A DNA stretch of 64,000 nt from UBA1381 sp964399965. Its GTDB lineage: Bacteria; Bacillota; Clostridia; UBA1381. The DNA lies in NCBI GenBank assembly GCA_964399965.1, contig CAYNRX010000008.1:1-64000 (forward strand), read 5' to 3'. The number at the start of each line of letters is the position of its first letter. Within the stretch, counting starts at the first letter, position 1. The notes under the pieces were generated by a model. The model made no database searches, was not told the origin of the DNA, and worked only from the letters and a program-made list of their open reading frames with translations. Both the position numbers and the translations under genes were made by a program. Positions 42,423-51,473 of this stretch are shown here, piece after piece.

Positions 42423-43766
42423 ATGTCTTATGCACAGAAAGTTCTTGAGGACTTGAAAAAGAAGAACGCGTCTGAGCCGGAATTTATCCAGGCGGCGACC
42501 GAGGTTCTGGAATCATTGGAGCCTGTATTCGAGAAGCACCCGGAATATGAGGCGGCCGGCCTTATGGAAAGAATCGTAGAGCCTGAACGCCAGATAATGT
42601 TCAGAGTTCCCTGGGTAGATGATAACGGCAAGGTACAGGTAAACAGAGGTTTCAGAGTACAGTTCAACTCAGCCATCGGCCCCTATAAGGGCGGTTTGAG
42701 ACTGCACCCGTCGGTAAACCTGGGTATCATCAAGTTCCTGGGCTTTGAGCAGATATTCAAAAACTCGCTCACAGGTCTTCCCATCGGCGGCGGTAAGGGC
42801 GGTTCCGATTTCGACCCCAAGGGCAAGTCCGACAGAGAGGTAATGGCATTCTGCCAGAGCTTCATGACGGAGCTTTCAAGACATATCGGTCAGGATACAG
42901 ACGTTCCCGCAGGCGATATCGGTACAGGCGCCAGAGAGATCGGCTATATGTACGGCCAGTATAAGAGAATAAAGAACGCATATGAGGGCGTTCTCACCGG
43001 TAAGGGTCTCACCTGGGGCGGTTCGCTGGCCAGAACAGAGGCTACAGGCTACGGCCTTGTATACTTCGCAGCGGAAATGCTCAAGGATCTGGGTACAGAC
43101 TTTAACGGCAAGACTGTTGTTGTTTCCGGTTCCGGTAACGTTGCTATCTATGCTACCGAAAAGGCTCAGTCGCTGGGCGCAAAGGTAGTTGCCCTGTCCG
43201 ACTCCAACGGCTGGATATACGACGAGGAAGGCATCGACCTGGCTGCTGTTAAGGAGATCAAAGAGGTCAAGAGAGGCCGTATCAAGGAATATTTGAATTA
43301 CAGACCTAATGCCAAGTACACAGAGGGCAAGGGCATCTGGAGCGTTAAGTGCGACATCGCTCTGCCGTGCGCTACGCAGAACGAGCTTTGCCTTGAGGAT
43401 GCCAAGACACTCGTTGCAAACGGCTGCTACCTCGTTGCAGAGGGTGCTAATATGCCGACAACTCTTGAGGCTACTCAGTACCTGCAGACAAACGGTGTAT
43501 ACTTCGCACCGGGTAAGGCGGCAAACGCCGGCGGCGTAGCTACCTCCGCTCTGGAAATGAGCCAGAACTCGCAGAGACTTTCCTGGACATTCGAAGAAGT
43601 TGACGCAAAGCTGCATGATATCATGAAGAACATCTACAAGAACGCCGCTGCCGCTGCTGATGAGTACGGCAAGGAATTCAACGGCAAGAAGGACCTCGTA
43701 TCCGGAGCTAACATCGCCGGATTCATGAAGGTTGCCGATGCTATGATGGCGCAGGGCATTGTTTAA
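42423..43766 (+). CDS. gdhA: NADP-type glutamate dehydrogenase
   Basis: This 447-residue enzyme interconverts 2-oxoglutarate plus ammonia and glutamate. It has the substrate motif GPYKGGLRLHPSVNL, the catalytic lysine region PIGGGKGGSDFDPKG (about residues 121-135) and the Rossmann motif VSGSGNVAIYATEKA (about 238-252). The length matches the hexameric 450-residue class. Codon use is biased toward AGA for Arg and favoured codons generally, unlike most neighbours, which points to high expression. It has its own promoter, structured leader and terminator. Confidence 0.97.
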   Translation: MSYAQKVLEDLKKKNASEPEFIQAATEVLESLEPVFEKHPEYEAAGLMERIVEPERQIMFRVPWVDDNGKVQVNRGFRVQFNSAIGPYKGGLRLHPSVNLGIIKFLGFEQIFKNSLTGLPIGGGKGGSDFDPKGKSDREVMAFCQSFMTELSRHIGQDTDVPAGDIGTGAREIGYMYGQYKRIKNAYEGVLTGKGLTWGGSLARTEATGYGLVYFAAEMLKDLGTDFNGKTVVVSGSGNVAIYATEKAQSLGAKVVALSDSNGWIYDEEGIDLAAVKEIKEVKRGRIKEYLNYRPNAKYTEGKGIWSVKCDIALPCATQNELCLEDAKTLVANGCYLVAEGANMPTTLEATQYLQTNGVYFAPGKAANAGGVATSALEMSQNSQRLSWTFEEVDAKLHDIMKNIYKNAAAAADEYGKEFNGKKDLVSGANIAGFMKVADAMMAQGIV

Positions 43767-43789
43767 TGTTTCTATAAGAGAATAATTGT

Positions 43790-43832
43790 AAAACGCTCCG
43801 TCCGGTATGCCGGCGGGGCGTTTTCTTTTTTA
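43790..43832 (+). terminator. terminator of gdhA
   Basis: AAAACGC(T)CC pairs with GGGGCGTTTT, followed by CTTTTTT. The upstream flank AATAATTGTAAAACGCT (43781-43797) matches the start of module Z of the mobile elements, suggesting a shared origin. Confidence 0.85.
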
Positions 43833-43905
43833 CAAAGATTTTCCCGCATAAGTTACGCCCGCACTGCCGATAATAAAGCCAGAACATTTGCGGGGAGTGA
43901 TAGAA

Positions 43906-44124
43906 TTGAAAAGGAAATACAACAAAAAAGACGATGAGATCCCGGATTTTCTGGAGGACGCTTCCGCCGTTTCCGCCACCGAATGCACGGGCCTTATACA
44001 AATAGCGGCCGATGGCCGGGAGGAATGGGAACTGTACAACCAAAGCGTACGCTTTGCTCCTCCTCAATCCGGGGACGCTAAGGAAAAAAATAGCTTCAAT
44101 GGGGACACTAAAAACAAAGGATAA
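43906..44124 (+). CDS. small acidic protein of unknown function
   Basis: This 72-residue protein starts at TTG 43906, 8 nt after GGGGAG, and has a basic start (KRKYNKKDDE) followed by IPDFLEDASAVSATECTGLIQ. I do not recognise the family; the ATECTGLI stretch looks conserved in style but is unassigned. The last 20 or so codons run through two GGGGACR motifs (44071 and 44101) like those behind the nitroreductase gene. The original C-terminus may therefore have been replaced. No promoter is evident. Confidence 0.55.
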   Translation: MKRKYNKKDDEIPDFLEDASAVSATECTGLIQIAADGREEWELYNQSVRFAPPQSGDAKEKNSFNGDTKNKG

Positions 44125-44150
44125 ACCACAGCATCAAGGGACAGTAAAAC
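44071..44150. repeat. second cluster of GGGACA(G) motifs
   Basis: GGGGACGCTA (44071), GGGGACACTA (44101) and AGGGACAGTAAAA (about 44137) are spaced by about 30-36 bp and overlap the end of the small gene at 43906-44124. Confidence 0.5.
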
Positions 44151-44179
44151 GGAGCAGACGTTCTTGCCTGCTCCGTTTT
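44146..44179. terminator. bidirectional terminator
   Basis: AAAACGGAGCAG/CTGCTCCGTTTT arms lie between the convergent small gene and the large repeat protein gene. Confidence 0.85.
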
Positions 44180-44183
44180 AGTG

Positions 44184-47100
44184 TTAATTGGCGCCAAATA
44201 CATTTTCGCAGTCCATAAGCGGCTGCATATTGTCAAGGCCGTCCCAGAGGAACAATTTTATTGTCCCTATTAAGCTATCCTGCGCCGGTACGCTTATGGT
44301 GCATACGGGAAGGGATTCATCCTCGATCTGTGCGGAATATGTCCCCAAGAGTACGCCTTCCGTATCATAAACGGCTGCAATAAGCTGTTCTGCGCCCTCT
44401 GTCTGAGCGGCCCGTACAAGCCGCGCTTCAACGCTGAATGCTTCACCCACGGCCGGAGCCAGTATCCGCCTGCCATCAGCAGAACGCATTATCGTCTTAG
44501 CACCAATGTAGCTCTCGCCCCTTACCGAAATGCCATTATCATAATTCTCACCATCCCACACTGTCGGTATCACGCCCTCCGCATTGCCGACATGGCTGTT
44601 CACGGCTGCATTTTCACCGCCGCGGTCAGCAAATATCGGCTCGTCATCAAAGAAGACGTTTGTTGGGCTGCCGATAGCGGCTCCGCCCGGCTGCCGCAGC
44701 CCGCCGTTGATATTTGTCTCGCTATTAAATATAACCGGCCCCCGTGCATTAGTTATTACCAGGTTTTCAAAATCAATCGAAGAGGTCACAGTGGAGACAT
44801 CCTGTCGGCCGCTGCCGTCAAACACCAGCACGTGATTGCCGGAGGTGTCGAAGTATCCCGACCGCAGCTCGTTATAATCTCCGCGCAGTACAAATACGCC
44901 GTTTTCCAGAACAACGCTGCTGCTCCGGGATTGGCCGTAAAAATCACCGCCGACCTCCAGATAATCGCCGTCCTTTTCCATCACCAGTCCGGCGAATACG
45001 TCATCGTAGCTGACGCTTCCGTCCGATTCATCAATAACACGCTCCTGCATCCGGTAATCTCCGCCGACAACAACGGAGCCGTTGTTTATCTCAAGATCGC
45101 CCCCGGTCTGCATAAGCTCCCCCGATACCTCCAGTCCGCCGCCGTTTAAGTCTACGTCTCCGTCAAGTATCATATCTCCGGTCACAGTCAGCTTATATCT
45201 GTTGCCGTTGTCAATGCCCGTCAGCATCAGTCCCTCCGAGGTAAGTGGCACATCTGAATTTAGTGTCCCTATTGCAAGCTCACCCGACACGGTGACTGTC
45301 GACGTCCCCGTATATTCCAGCTGACTCAGGGTCGCACGGTTGTCAAACGTAAACCGCTGCGGAATATTCCCGGCGATGATAAATTTGCAGTCGCCGGAAG
45401 ACGTCAGCGAACAGTCATTCCCGCCGGTGACTGTGAAATCTCCGTTTAGTTTTACTGTCCCCTTTTTAAGTGTTTCTGTGCTTCGGCTCTGGAAGTAAAA
45501 TCCGCCGCCGACCTCCAAATAATCGCCGTCCTTTTCCATCACCAGTCCGGCGAATACGTCATCGTAGCTGACGCTTCCGTCCGATTCATCAATAACACGC
45601 TCCTGCATCCGGTAATCTCCGCCGACAACAACGGAGCCGTTGTTTATCTCAAGAGCGCCCCCGGTCTGCATAAGCTCCCCAGATACCTCCAGTCCGCCTC
45701 CGTTTAAGTCGATATCGCCGTCAAGTATCATATCCCCGGTCACAGACAGCTTATACTTGTTGCCGTTGTCAATGCCCGTCAGCATCAGTCCCTCTGATGT
45801 AAGCGGTATGTCTGAATTTAGTGTCCCTATTGCAAGCTCGCCCGACACAGCGACTGTCGATATCCCCTCATATTCCAGCTGACTCAGGGTCGCACGGTTG
45901 TCGAACGTAAACCGCTGCGGGGCGTTCCCGGCGATGATGAATTTGCAGTCGCCGGAATACGTCAGCGAACAATCATTCCCGCCGGTGACTGTGAAATCAC
46001 CGTTTAGTTTTACTGTCCCCTTTGTAAGTGTTTCTACGCTTCGGCTCTGGAAGTAGAATCCGCCGCCGACCTCCAGATAATCGCCGTCCTTCTCCATCAC
46101 CAGTCCGGCAAAAACATCGTCATAGCTGATGCTTCCGTCCGATTCGTCAACAACTCTCTCCTGCATCCGGTAATCTCCGCCGACAATGACCGAGCCGTTG
46201 TTTATCTCAAGCTTGCCCCCGGTCTGCATAAGCTCCCCCGATACCTCCAGTCCGCCGCCGTTTAAGTCTACGTCTCCGTCAAGTATCATATCTCCGGTCA
46301 CAGTCAGCTTATATCTGTTGCCGTTGTCAATGCCCGTCAGCATCAGTCCCTCCGAGGTAAGCGGCACATCTGAATTTAGTGTCCCTATTGCAAGCTCGCC
46401 CGACACGGTGACTGTCGACGTCCCCGTATATTCCAGCTGACTCAGGGTCGCGCGGTTGTCGAACGTAAACCGCTGCTGGACGTTCCCGGCGATGATAAAT
46501 TTGCAGTCGCCGGAAGACGTCAGCGAACAGTCATTTCCGCCGGTGACTGTGAAATCACCGTTTAGTTTTACTGTCCCCTTTGTAAGTGTTTCTACGCTTC
46601 GGCTCTGGAAGTAGAATCCGCCGCCTACCTCCAGATAATCGCTATCCTTCTCCATCACCAGTCCGGCGAATACGTCATCGTAGCTGACGCTATTATCAGT
46701 GCTGTCTATAACGCGCTCCTGCATCCGGTAATCACTGTGAATGATCAGCCGGCCGTTATTTATCTTGACCGTGCCGCCGCTTTGGAGAAATTCGCCGTCA
46801 ACCTCAAGCGTATGCCCGTTTAGATCAAGCGTTCCGCCGTCCATGTATACGCTGCCGTACGTTTGGATATCGTCCTCAAGCGTCATATTCTCGTCAATGT
46901 GCAGGTTGTTCATTGAGTAGGAAAGCGTTCTTTGCAGGCTGATCTCCTCGTGGATATACTGCTCAAGCTCCGTCTTTTCCTCCTCGGTCTCCAGTTTGGG
47001 CGCAATATTTAGCACGGGAGCCGTTGCCGGGCAGTAGTCGCGCAGATAAGCGTCGTAGGCGATCACCGTCATGCCGGAGATCGTCCCCTCGATAGAACGG

Positions 47101-48503
47101 GTAATGCTGTCCATGCTCTCGGCATAGCCGTTGTATTCCTCCTCGCGGAAGGAAAACAGCAGCTCGTTTATCACTCCGTGCTTATAGAGCATATCCATGT
47201 ACTGCTTCGACACCTTCATACCGAACAAATGCGTATTCAAAAGCATCTTATACGCTTCATTGAACGTCACCGACGCACTGTTGGAGCCGGAGGAAAGATA
47301 GCTGCTCTCATATGAGGACAGCGTTTCCTTCAGCGTGTCTTCAAATTCGTAGAGCGCGCACAGCGTATAGTAAAGCTCCACATCCTCCTCGGTGGAAAAC
47401 AGCCAGTTTACAAGCGTTTTCCCGGCCGCCTGCCCGGCCGACACTGCGATGCCGTAAAGCCCCAGCGTATCAAGCACCAGATCCCAGCTTTTATCAAGCG
47501 ACCATTTTACCAGCTCTCCCATGGCAAGATCGGAGCCGAACACCTTAAGAGCCGTAGTTTCCGAGGCGTTTTCTTCGCATACGAGTATCATGTTATCAAG
47601 CGCGGCCTTGAGGGCTTCGTTATCTGTGTTGCTCTTCATTCTCAGAAGTATTCTGGCTGTTTCGTTGGCATTTTCCGCTATTACCTGCGCTTTTGCCAGC
47701 TTATAGATAAACTCCTCGACCGTATTGACGTAGCCCAGGACCTTAGTCCAGTCGCCTATGGCTCCGAAAACATCCTCCAACTCCTCGCAGGCATCGAACG
47801 CCTCTGTAAGAGCCTCAAATTCCTCGCTGCTCAAAGCATCCAGATCGGTCATGATCAACGTTGATACGTCCTGCCCCAAAAAGTCGGATACCTTTTTAAG
47901 CGAGGACGCCTGTATGGTGTCCATTTGATCCTTGGCCATACCGGAAAGCGATTCTAGGTCTACGCCCTGATAGAGAACGTCAAAGAGTATCGCCTCATAA
48001 AAGCCGACCTCTTTGCGGCTGTAAGAGGTAATATCGGACAGCTCGAACGTCGTTATCCTCCATCCGGCCAGCAAAGTCTGATAAACCGGGCTGTTCATCT
48101 TCGTTTCGGCAAAGCTGCGGTAAGGCGAAGTAAACTCGTTCTTGTAGAAATTATAGCAGTTGAAATTGTAATTGTAATCCGCCAGATACTGGTTAAAGGT
48201 AGGGACAGTATCGGCAGCCAGCCGCACCTCCCCCTCGTCTTTATCCTGTGTGCTCTTAAGATATTCCTCATACCGCAAAAGCCGCTCCTGCTGCTGTGCG
48301 GTAAGCAGCGGCTCCTCTCCTTCATACGTTGAAGGCTGCGCTGACCCGTCTGACACCGGAGCCATACCTTGCGCATCCGCGGCGGGCGCAGGGCTGATAA
48401 TCTCAGCCGAGGTTTCCTTATCCGTCCCGGCGGCTAAAACGGGCGCCGCACCGGAAATGATCATCGCTGCGGCAATTGCGGCGGCGATAAAACGGTTTTC
48501 CAT
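44184..48503 (-). CDS. large secreted protein with 186-residue repeats
   Basis: This 1,439-residue protein has a signal peptide (about residues 1-25). A mainly helical N-terminal region (about 90-540) follows, then beta-helix-like repeats (LNGHTLEVDGEFLQSGGTV, GGDYRMQERV, GGGFYFQSRS) with a period of exactly 186 residues and about 3.3 copies, and a C-terminal beta domain. I do not recognise a catalytic site. The repeat pattern suggests a right-handed beta-helix used for surface binding or adhesion. GGGAGGT is 6 nt before the ATG at 48503. A strong sigma-A promoter lies at 48575-48604. Confidence 0.8.
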   Translation of the reverse strand: MENRFIAAAIAAAMIISGAAPVLAAGTDKETSAEIISPAPAADAQGMAPVSDGSAQPSTYEGEEPLLTAQQQERLLRYEEYLKSTQDKDEGEVRLAADTVPTFNQYLADYNYNFNCYNFYKNEFTSPYRSFAETKMNSPVYQTLLAGWRITTFELSDITSYSRKEVGFYEAILFDVLYQGVDLESLSGMAKDQMDTIQASSLKKVSDFLGQDVSTLIMTDLDALSSEEFEALTEAFDACEELEDVFGAIGDWTKVLGYVNTVEEFIYKLAKAQVIAENANETARILLRMKSNTDNEALKAALDNMILVCEENASETTALKVFGSDLAMGELVKWSLDKSWDLVLDTLGLYGIAVSAGQAAGKTLVNWLFSTEEDVELYYTLCALYEFEDTLKETLSSYESSYLSSGSNSASVTFNEAYKMLLNTHLFGMKVSKQYMDMLYKHGVINELLFSFREEEYNGYAESMDSITRSIEGTISGMTVIAYDAYLRDYCPATAPVLNIAPKLETEEEKTELEQYIHEEISLQRTLSYSMNNLHIDENMTLEDDIQTYGSVYMDGGTLDLNGHTLEVDGEFLQSGGTVKINNGRLIIHSDYRMQERVIDSTDNSVSYDDVFAGLVMEKDSDYLEVGGGFYFQSRSVETLTKGTVKLNGDFTVTGGNDCSLTSSGDCKFIIAGNVQQRFTFDNRATLSQLEYTGTSTVTVSGELAIGTLNSDVPLTSEGLMLTGIDNGNRYKLTVTGDMILDGDVDLNGGGLEVSGELMQTGGKLEINNGSVIVGGDYRMQERVVDESDGSISYDDVFAGLVMEKDGDYLEVGGGFYFQSRSVETLTKGTVKLNGDFTVTGGNDCSLTYSGDCKFIIAGNAPQRFTFDNRATLSQLEYEGISTVAVSGELAIGTLNSDIPLTSEGLMLTGIDNGNKYKLSVTGDMILDGDIDLNGGGLEVSGELMQTGGALEINNGSVVVGGDYRMQERVIDESDGSVSYDDVFAGLVMEKDGDYLEVGGGFYFQSRSTETLKKGTVKLNGDFTVTGGNDCSLTSSGDCKFIIAGNIPQRFTFDNRATLSQLEYTGTSTVTVSGELAIGTLNSDVPLTSEGLMLTGIDNGNRYKLTVTGDMILDGDVDLNGGGLEVSGELMQTGGDLEINNGSVVVGGDYRMQERVIDESDGSVSYDDVFAGLVMEKDGDYLEVGGDFYGQSRSSSVVLENGVFVLRGDYNELRSGYFDTSGNHVLVFDGSGRQDVSTVTSSIDFENLVITNARGPVIFNSETNINGGLRQPGGAAIGSPTNVFFDDEPIFADRGGENAAVNSHVGNAEGVIPTVWDGENYDNGISVRGESYIGAKTIMRSADGRRILAPAVGEAFSVEARLVRAAQTEGAEQLIAAVYDTEGVLLGTYSAQIEDESLPVCTISVPAQDSLIGTIKLFLWDGLDNMQPLMDCENVFGAN
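44940..46793. repeat. 558-bp in-frame tandem repeats
   Basis: The landmark TCCTGCAT occurs at 45043, 45601, 46159 and 46717, exactly 558 bp apart each time. The units at about 45110-45350 and 46226-46466 are nearly identical in DNA, while the unit between them has more differences. Confidence 0.9.
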
Positions 48504-48574
48504 AACAATACCTCCCGTTCTGTTATATTTTTTAATCGATCGCAAAACCTTTTTAATCTACTATGCTATATGTA

Positions 48575-48604
48575 ATTATATCACATTTTTTCCGCAGGTG
48601 TCAA
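48575..48604 (-). promoter_or_regulatory. promoter of large repeat protein
   Basis: On the minus strand TTGACA (48599-48604) and TATAAT (48575-48580) are 18 bp apart, about 70 nt before the start. Confidence 0.85.
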
Positions 48605-48629
48605 TAAAGGCAGAAAATGTTTGCACATT

Positions 48630-48665
48630 AAAAAAGGAGCCGCCGCTTTTAGTGCGGCAGCCCCT
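48630..48665 (-). terminator. terminator of aroF-pheA
   Basis: On the minus strand GGGGCTGCCGC pairs with GCGGCGGCTCC, followed by TTTTTTAA, 3 nt after the pheA stop. Confidence 0.85.
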
Positions 48666-48667
48666 TA

Positions 48668-49504
48668 TTACTGCTCCGCTCTTTCATAAGAGCCGAGAAA
48701 TTTATAAAAAGACGTATTCGTTCTAATGCTATCGAGAGCGAAATATATCACCGGGCTGTCGATATTGCCCTCAATATCGACAAAGAACACATACTCTCCC
48801 AGCCTCTCCTTTGAGGGGCGCGATTCTATCTTCGTCATATTTATCCCATCATCGGCAAACCGCTTGAGTGCGCGGTACAACGTTCCCGGCTCGTTGGAGA
48901 GGGCAAAGGCGATCGATGTCTTATCATGGCCGCTCACCCTGCGCGAAGGCGTCCCGGACACCGTGACAAATCGTGTCGAATTGTTATGCTTATCTCCGCA
49001 GTCCGCAAAAAGCACCTCCAGCCCGTACAGTTTGGCATTCTCCTCCGCGCCGATACAGGCGACCTCTCCTCCGCTTTCGGCCGCGCGCACAGCCGCCGCC
49101 GAGGTGGAATCGGCAAACTCCACCCTCACTCCGGCAAATTCCGTTGCCAGTATGACGGAGCATTGGCCGACCGCCTGCGGATGTGATACTATCACCCGGA
49201 TATCCTCGCGCGAGGCTCCTTTTTTTATCAATATATTTTGCCTAATGCTTATCACACGTTCGCCGGTTATGTACAGACCCTCCTCCTGCGCCAGGCAGTC
49301 AAGCGTCTGGTTCACTCCTCCCTCGATAGAATTTTCTATCGGGACTATCCCCTCGTTGACCGTTTTGTCCTTTACCGCCGCCAAAACGGCGCGTATCGTG
49401 GCAAATTCGACCGGTGTGCCGCCGCATTGGGTGCTATATTCCTCGGCCGCCTTATGGGAGAAGGTACCCTCCGGCCCCATATAACCGATAGTCCTGGTAT
49501 CCAT
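48668..49504 (-). CDS. pheA: prephenate dehydratase PheA
   Basis: This 278-residue enzyme converts prephenate to phenylpyruvate. It starts GYMGPEGTFSHKAAEEY, has the dehydratase motif DKHNNSTRFVTVS (about residues 169-181) and a C-terminal ACT domain (about 190-275) with the ESRPSKERLGEYVFFVDIEG motif for Phe feedback. It is monofunctional, with no chorismate mutase domain. It follows aroF directly, forming a two-gene aromatic operon. Prephenate is also the substrate for the TrhP tRNA pathway at 4948-6186. Confidence 0.96.
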   Translation of the reverse strand: MDTRTIGYMGPEGTFSHKAAEEYSTQCGGTPVEFATIRAVLAAVKDKTVNEGIVPIENSIEGGVNQTLDCLAQEEGLYITGERVISIRQNILIKKGASREDIRVIVSHPQAVGQCSVILATEFAGVRVEFADSTSAAAVRAAESGGEVACIGAEENAKLYGLEVLFADCGDKHNNSTRFVTVSGTPSRRVSGHDKTSIAFALSNEPGTLYRALKRFADDGINMTKIESRPSKERLGEYVFFVDIEGNIDSPVIYFALDSIRTNTSFYKFLGSYERAEQ

Positions 49505-50524
49505 TTATTTCAGCTCCCTGTGGACAGCCGCCGCTATCGGTCTCAGCTGGCGCATAAGCTCTTCGAAGTTTGCCGGCGTCAGCGACTGTTCGCCATCGGA
49601 CATCGCCTTTTCCGGGCAGTTGTGTACCTCTATCATCAGCCCGTCCGCGCCTGCGGCTACCGCTCCCTTGGCCAGCGCGGGAACGTACTTGTATGTTCCG
49701 GCCGCATGACTGGGATCGGCGATTATCGGCAGATGCGAAAGCTCCTTTGTCACCGGTATCGCCGAGAGATCGAAGGTATTCCTTGTGGACGGCTCATAGG
49801 TACGGATACCTCTTTCGCAGAGGATAACGTTCTCGTTGCCCTCGGACATGATATATTCAGCCGCCATCAGCCATTCCTCTATCGTATTGGCCAGGCCGCG
49901 TTTTAAAAGGATCGGCTTATTGTATTTGCCTACCTCCCGCAGGAGCTTGAAATTCTGCATATTTCTCGCCCCTATCTGCACGATATCGGCGCTTGAGGCC
50001 ACAAGATCCACGTCTCTGGTGTCGAGCACCTCGGTGCATATGGGCATATCCAGCTCTTTTCCTGCCTGAACCATTATCTTCAGTCCGTCAGCCTCCAATC
50101 CGGCGAACGAATAGGGCGAGGAACGGGGCTTGAACGCTCCTCCTCTTAGGATGTTTGCACCGCTGGCCTTGACATCGGCGGCCACCTGTGAGAACTGCTC
50201 CTGGCTCTCTATCGCGCAGGGGCCGGCCAGCACGGCCAGCTGGTTACCGCCTATCGTCACCCCGTGACCAACTTCTATCACCGACGGCTCCCTGTGCAGC
50301 TCCTTGGAAGCCAGCTTATATGGGCGCATGATGGGGACGACGTTTTCCACTCCGTCCATCGTCAGCATTTGGTTCATCGAAAGCCTTCTCTTATCACCGA
50401 TAGCTCCGATTACCGTCTTTTTCTCTCCGTATATGGGATGCGTCTGGAAACCATATTCCTTAAGTCTCTTTTCTACCGCCTCTATCTGCTTGGCAGAGGC
50501 GTTATCGTGCATGATAATGATCAA
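49505..50524 (-). CDS. aroF: 3-deoxy-7-phosphoheptulonate synthase (type I-beta)
   Basis: This 339-residue DAHP synthase condenses PEP and erythrose 4-phosphate, the first step of the shikimate pathway. An N-terminal ferredoxin-like regulatory domain (residues 1-70) precedes a TIM barrel with LAVLAGPCAIES, RGGAFKPRSSPYSF, ILLKRGL and DPSHAAG. This is the Thermotoga-like I-beta architecture. The start is TTG at 50524, 7 nt after GGAGTG. The gene ends one base before pheA begins. A sigma-A-like promoter lies at 50610-50637; no T-box is seen in the leader. Confidence 0.95.
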   Translation of the reverse strand: MIIIMHDNASAKQIEAVEKRLKEYGFQTHPIYGEKKTVIGAIGDKRRLSMNQMLTMDGVENVVPIMRPYKLASKELHREPSVIEVGHGVTIGGNQLAVLAGPCAIESQEQFSQVAADVKASGANILRGGAFKPRSSPYSFAGLEADGLKIMVQAGKELDMPICTEVLDTRDVDLVASSADIVQIGARNMQNFKLLREVGKYNKPILLKRGLANTIEEWLMAAEYIMSEGNENVILCERGIRTYEPSTRNTFDLSAIPVTKELSHLPIIADPSHAAGTYKYVPALAKGAVAAGADGLMIEVHNCPEKAMSDGEQSLTPANFEELMRQLRPIAAAVHRELK

Positions 50525-50609
50525 TTTTTTTCACTCCGTTTCTGTTCTTTATAACAATCAACCGGCAGATCCCTGCGCCGGAAAAGCTTATCAGCTTTGG
50601 CTAACTAAT

Positions 50610-50637
50610 ATTATAGCATAAACTTTCAGATTTTCAA
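50610..50637 (-). promoter_or_regulatory. promoter of aroF-pheA
   Basis: On the minus strand TTGAAA (50632-50637), a 16-bp spacer and TATAAT (50610-50615) lie about 85 nt before the start. Confidence 0.55.
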
Positions 50638-50774
50638 CGGTTTTCGGGAAAAAACTTTTGTATCATCAGCGATTTTTTGGAAAAAATACATTAATATAAA
50701 TGGAAAACCACGATATATTGTCAAATGTTACAAAACAACGACTGTAGATCAAGGCCGCAAAGGAGAAAATTTTT

Positions 50775-51350
50775 ATGTACAACATCGAGCATAAGGAAAA
50801 AGGAGAACTGATATTGGAGTTTATACTTTATTTTTACATTTATTCGCTTTTGGGCTGCCTTTTGGAAAGCGTGTATCACCTCGTACTAAACGGCTATCCC
50901 TCCCCCCGGCGGACGCTGTATTCACTGCCGGCCTGCCCGGTCTATGGGCTGGGGACGGTGCTGATACTGCTGCTGTCTCCCGGCCGTGGGATCGCCGCCG
51001 ATTTTGCCGTGGGATTTTTCGCAGCCACCGCCGCCGAATTTATCTACAGCTATCTCTGGGAAAAGGGCTGCGGAGTGATATGGTGGGATTATTCGCAGAG
51101 CTTTGCCAACATCTCCGGCCGCGTCTGCGCTTTTTATTCGCTGTGCTGGGGGATACTGGCGGTGGTTTTCCTGCGGTTTTTGCACCCGGGCGTGGAAAAG
51201 CTGGTGGGCTCTTTGGCTCCGCCGGTGAAATTTTTGCTGTGCGCAGTTTTTACATTCTGGTTTTTCTCCGACCTGGCGCGCACGATAACGGTCTTAAAGT
51301 CGGACAGGGCGCGTTCTCTCGACCTTTTCCCTTTTATAAAATTCCGGTGA
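50775..51350 (+). CDS. CmpB-family putative ABC transporter permease
   Basis: This 191-residue membrane protein has about five transmembrane helices and the PF06541-like motifs FYIYSLLGCLLESVYH, SLPACPVYGLG and GRVCAFYSLCWGILAVVFLRFLHPG. Members are labelled ABC permeases, but no ATPase is adjacent and the substrate is unknown. The ATG follows AAGGAG with a longer, A/T-rich spacer. It appears to be a single-gene unit. Confidence 0.85.
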   Translation: MYNIEHKEKGELILEFILYFYIYSLLGCLLESVYHLVLNGYPSPRRTLYSLPACPVYGLGTVLILLLSPGRGIAADFAVGFFAATAAEFIYSYLWEKGCGVIWWDYSQSFANISGRVCAFYSLCWGILAVVFLRFLHPGVEKLVGSLAPPVKFLLCAVFTFWFFSDLARTITVLKSDRARSLDLFPFIKFR

Positions 51351-51407
51351 TTATTTTTAAATTATACGCCTTTTTTAATATATTCACAAATTATTCACAA
51401 AAATCCC

Positions 51408-51436
51408 TTGATTTTTTTCGTTTAAAGTGGTATAGT
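51408..51436 (+). promoter_or_regulatory. promoter of the 51474 gene
   Basis: TTGATT (51408-51413), a 17-bp spacer and TATAGT (51431-51436) lie 37 nt before the start. A duplicated GGTATAG provides an alternative -10. Confidence 0.7.
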
Positions 51437-51473
51437 GGTATAGATAAATTTCAGAAAGGGGTTACTGTTATAA

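Noticed and set aside
44940..46793. CRISPR-like regular repeats.
   Set aside because: The 558-bp period is in frame with a coding gene, and there are no short repeats with unique spacers.
50525..50609. T-box or attenuator in the aroF-pheA leader.
   Set aside because: I see no T-box sequence, specifier loop or terminator in the short leader.
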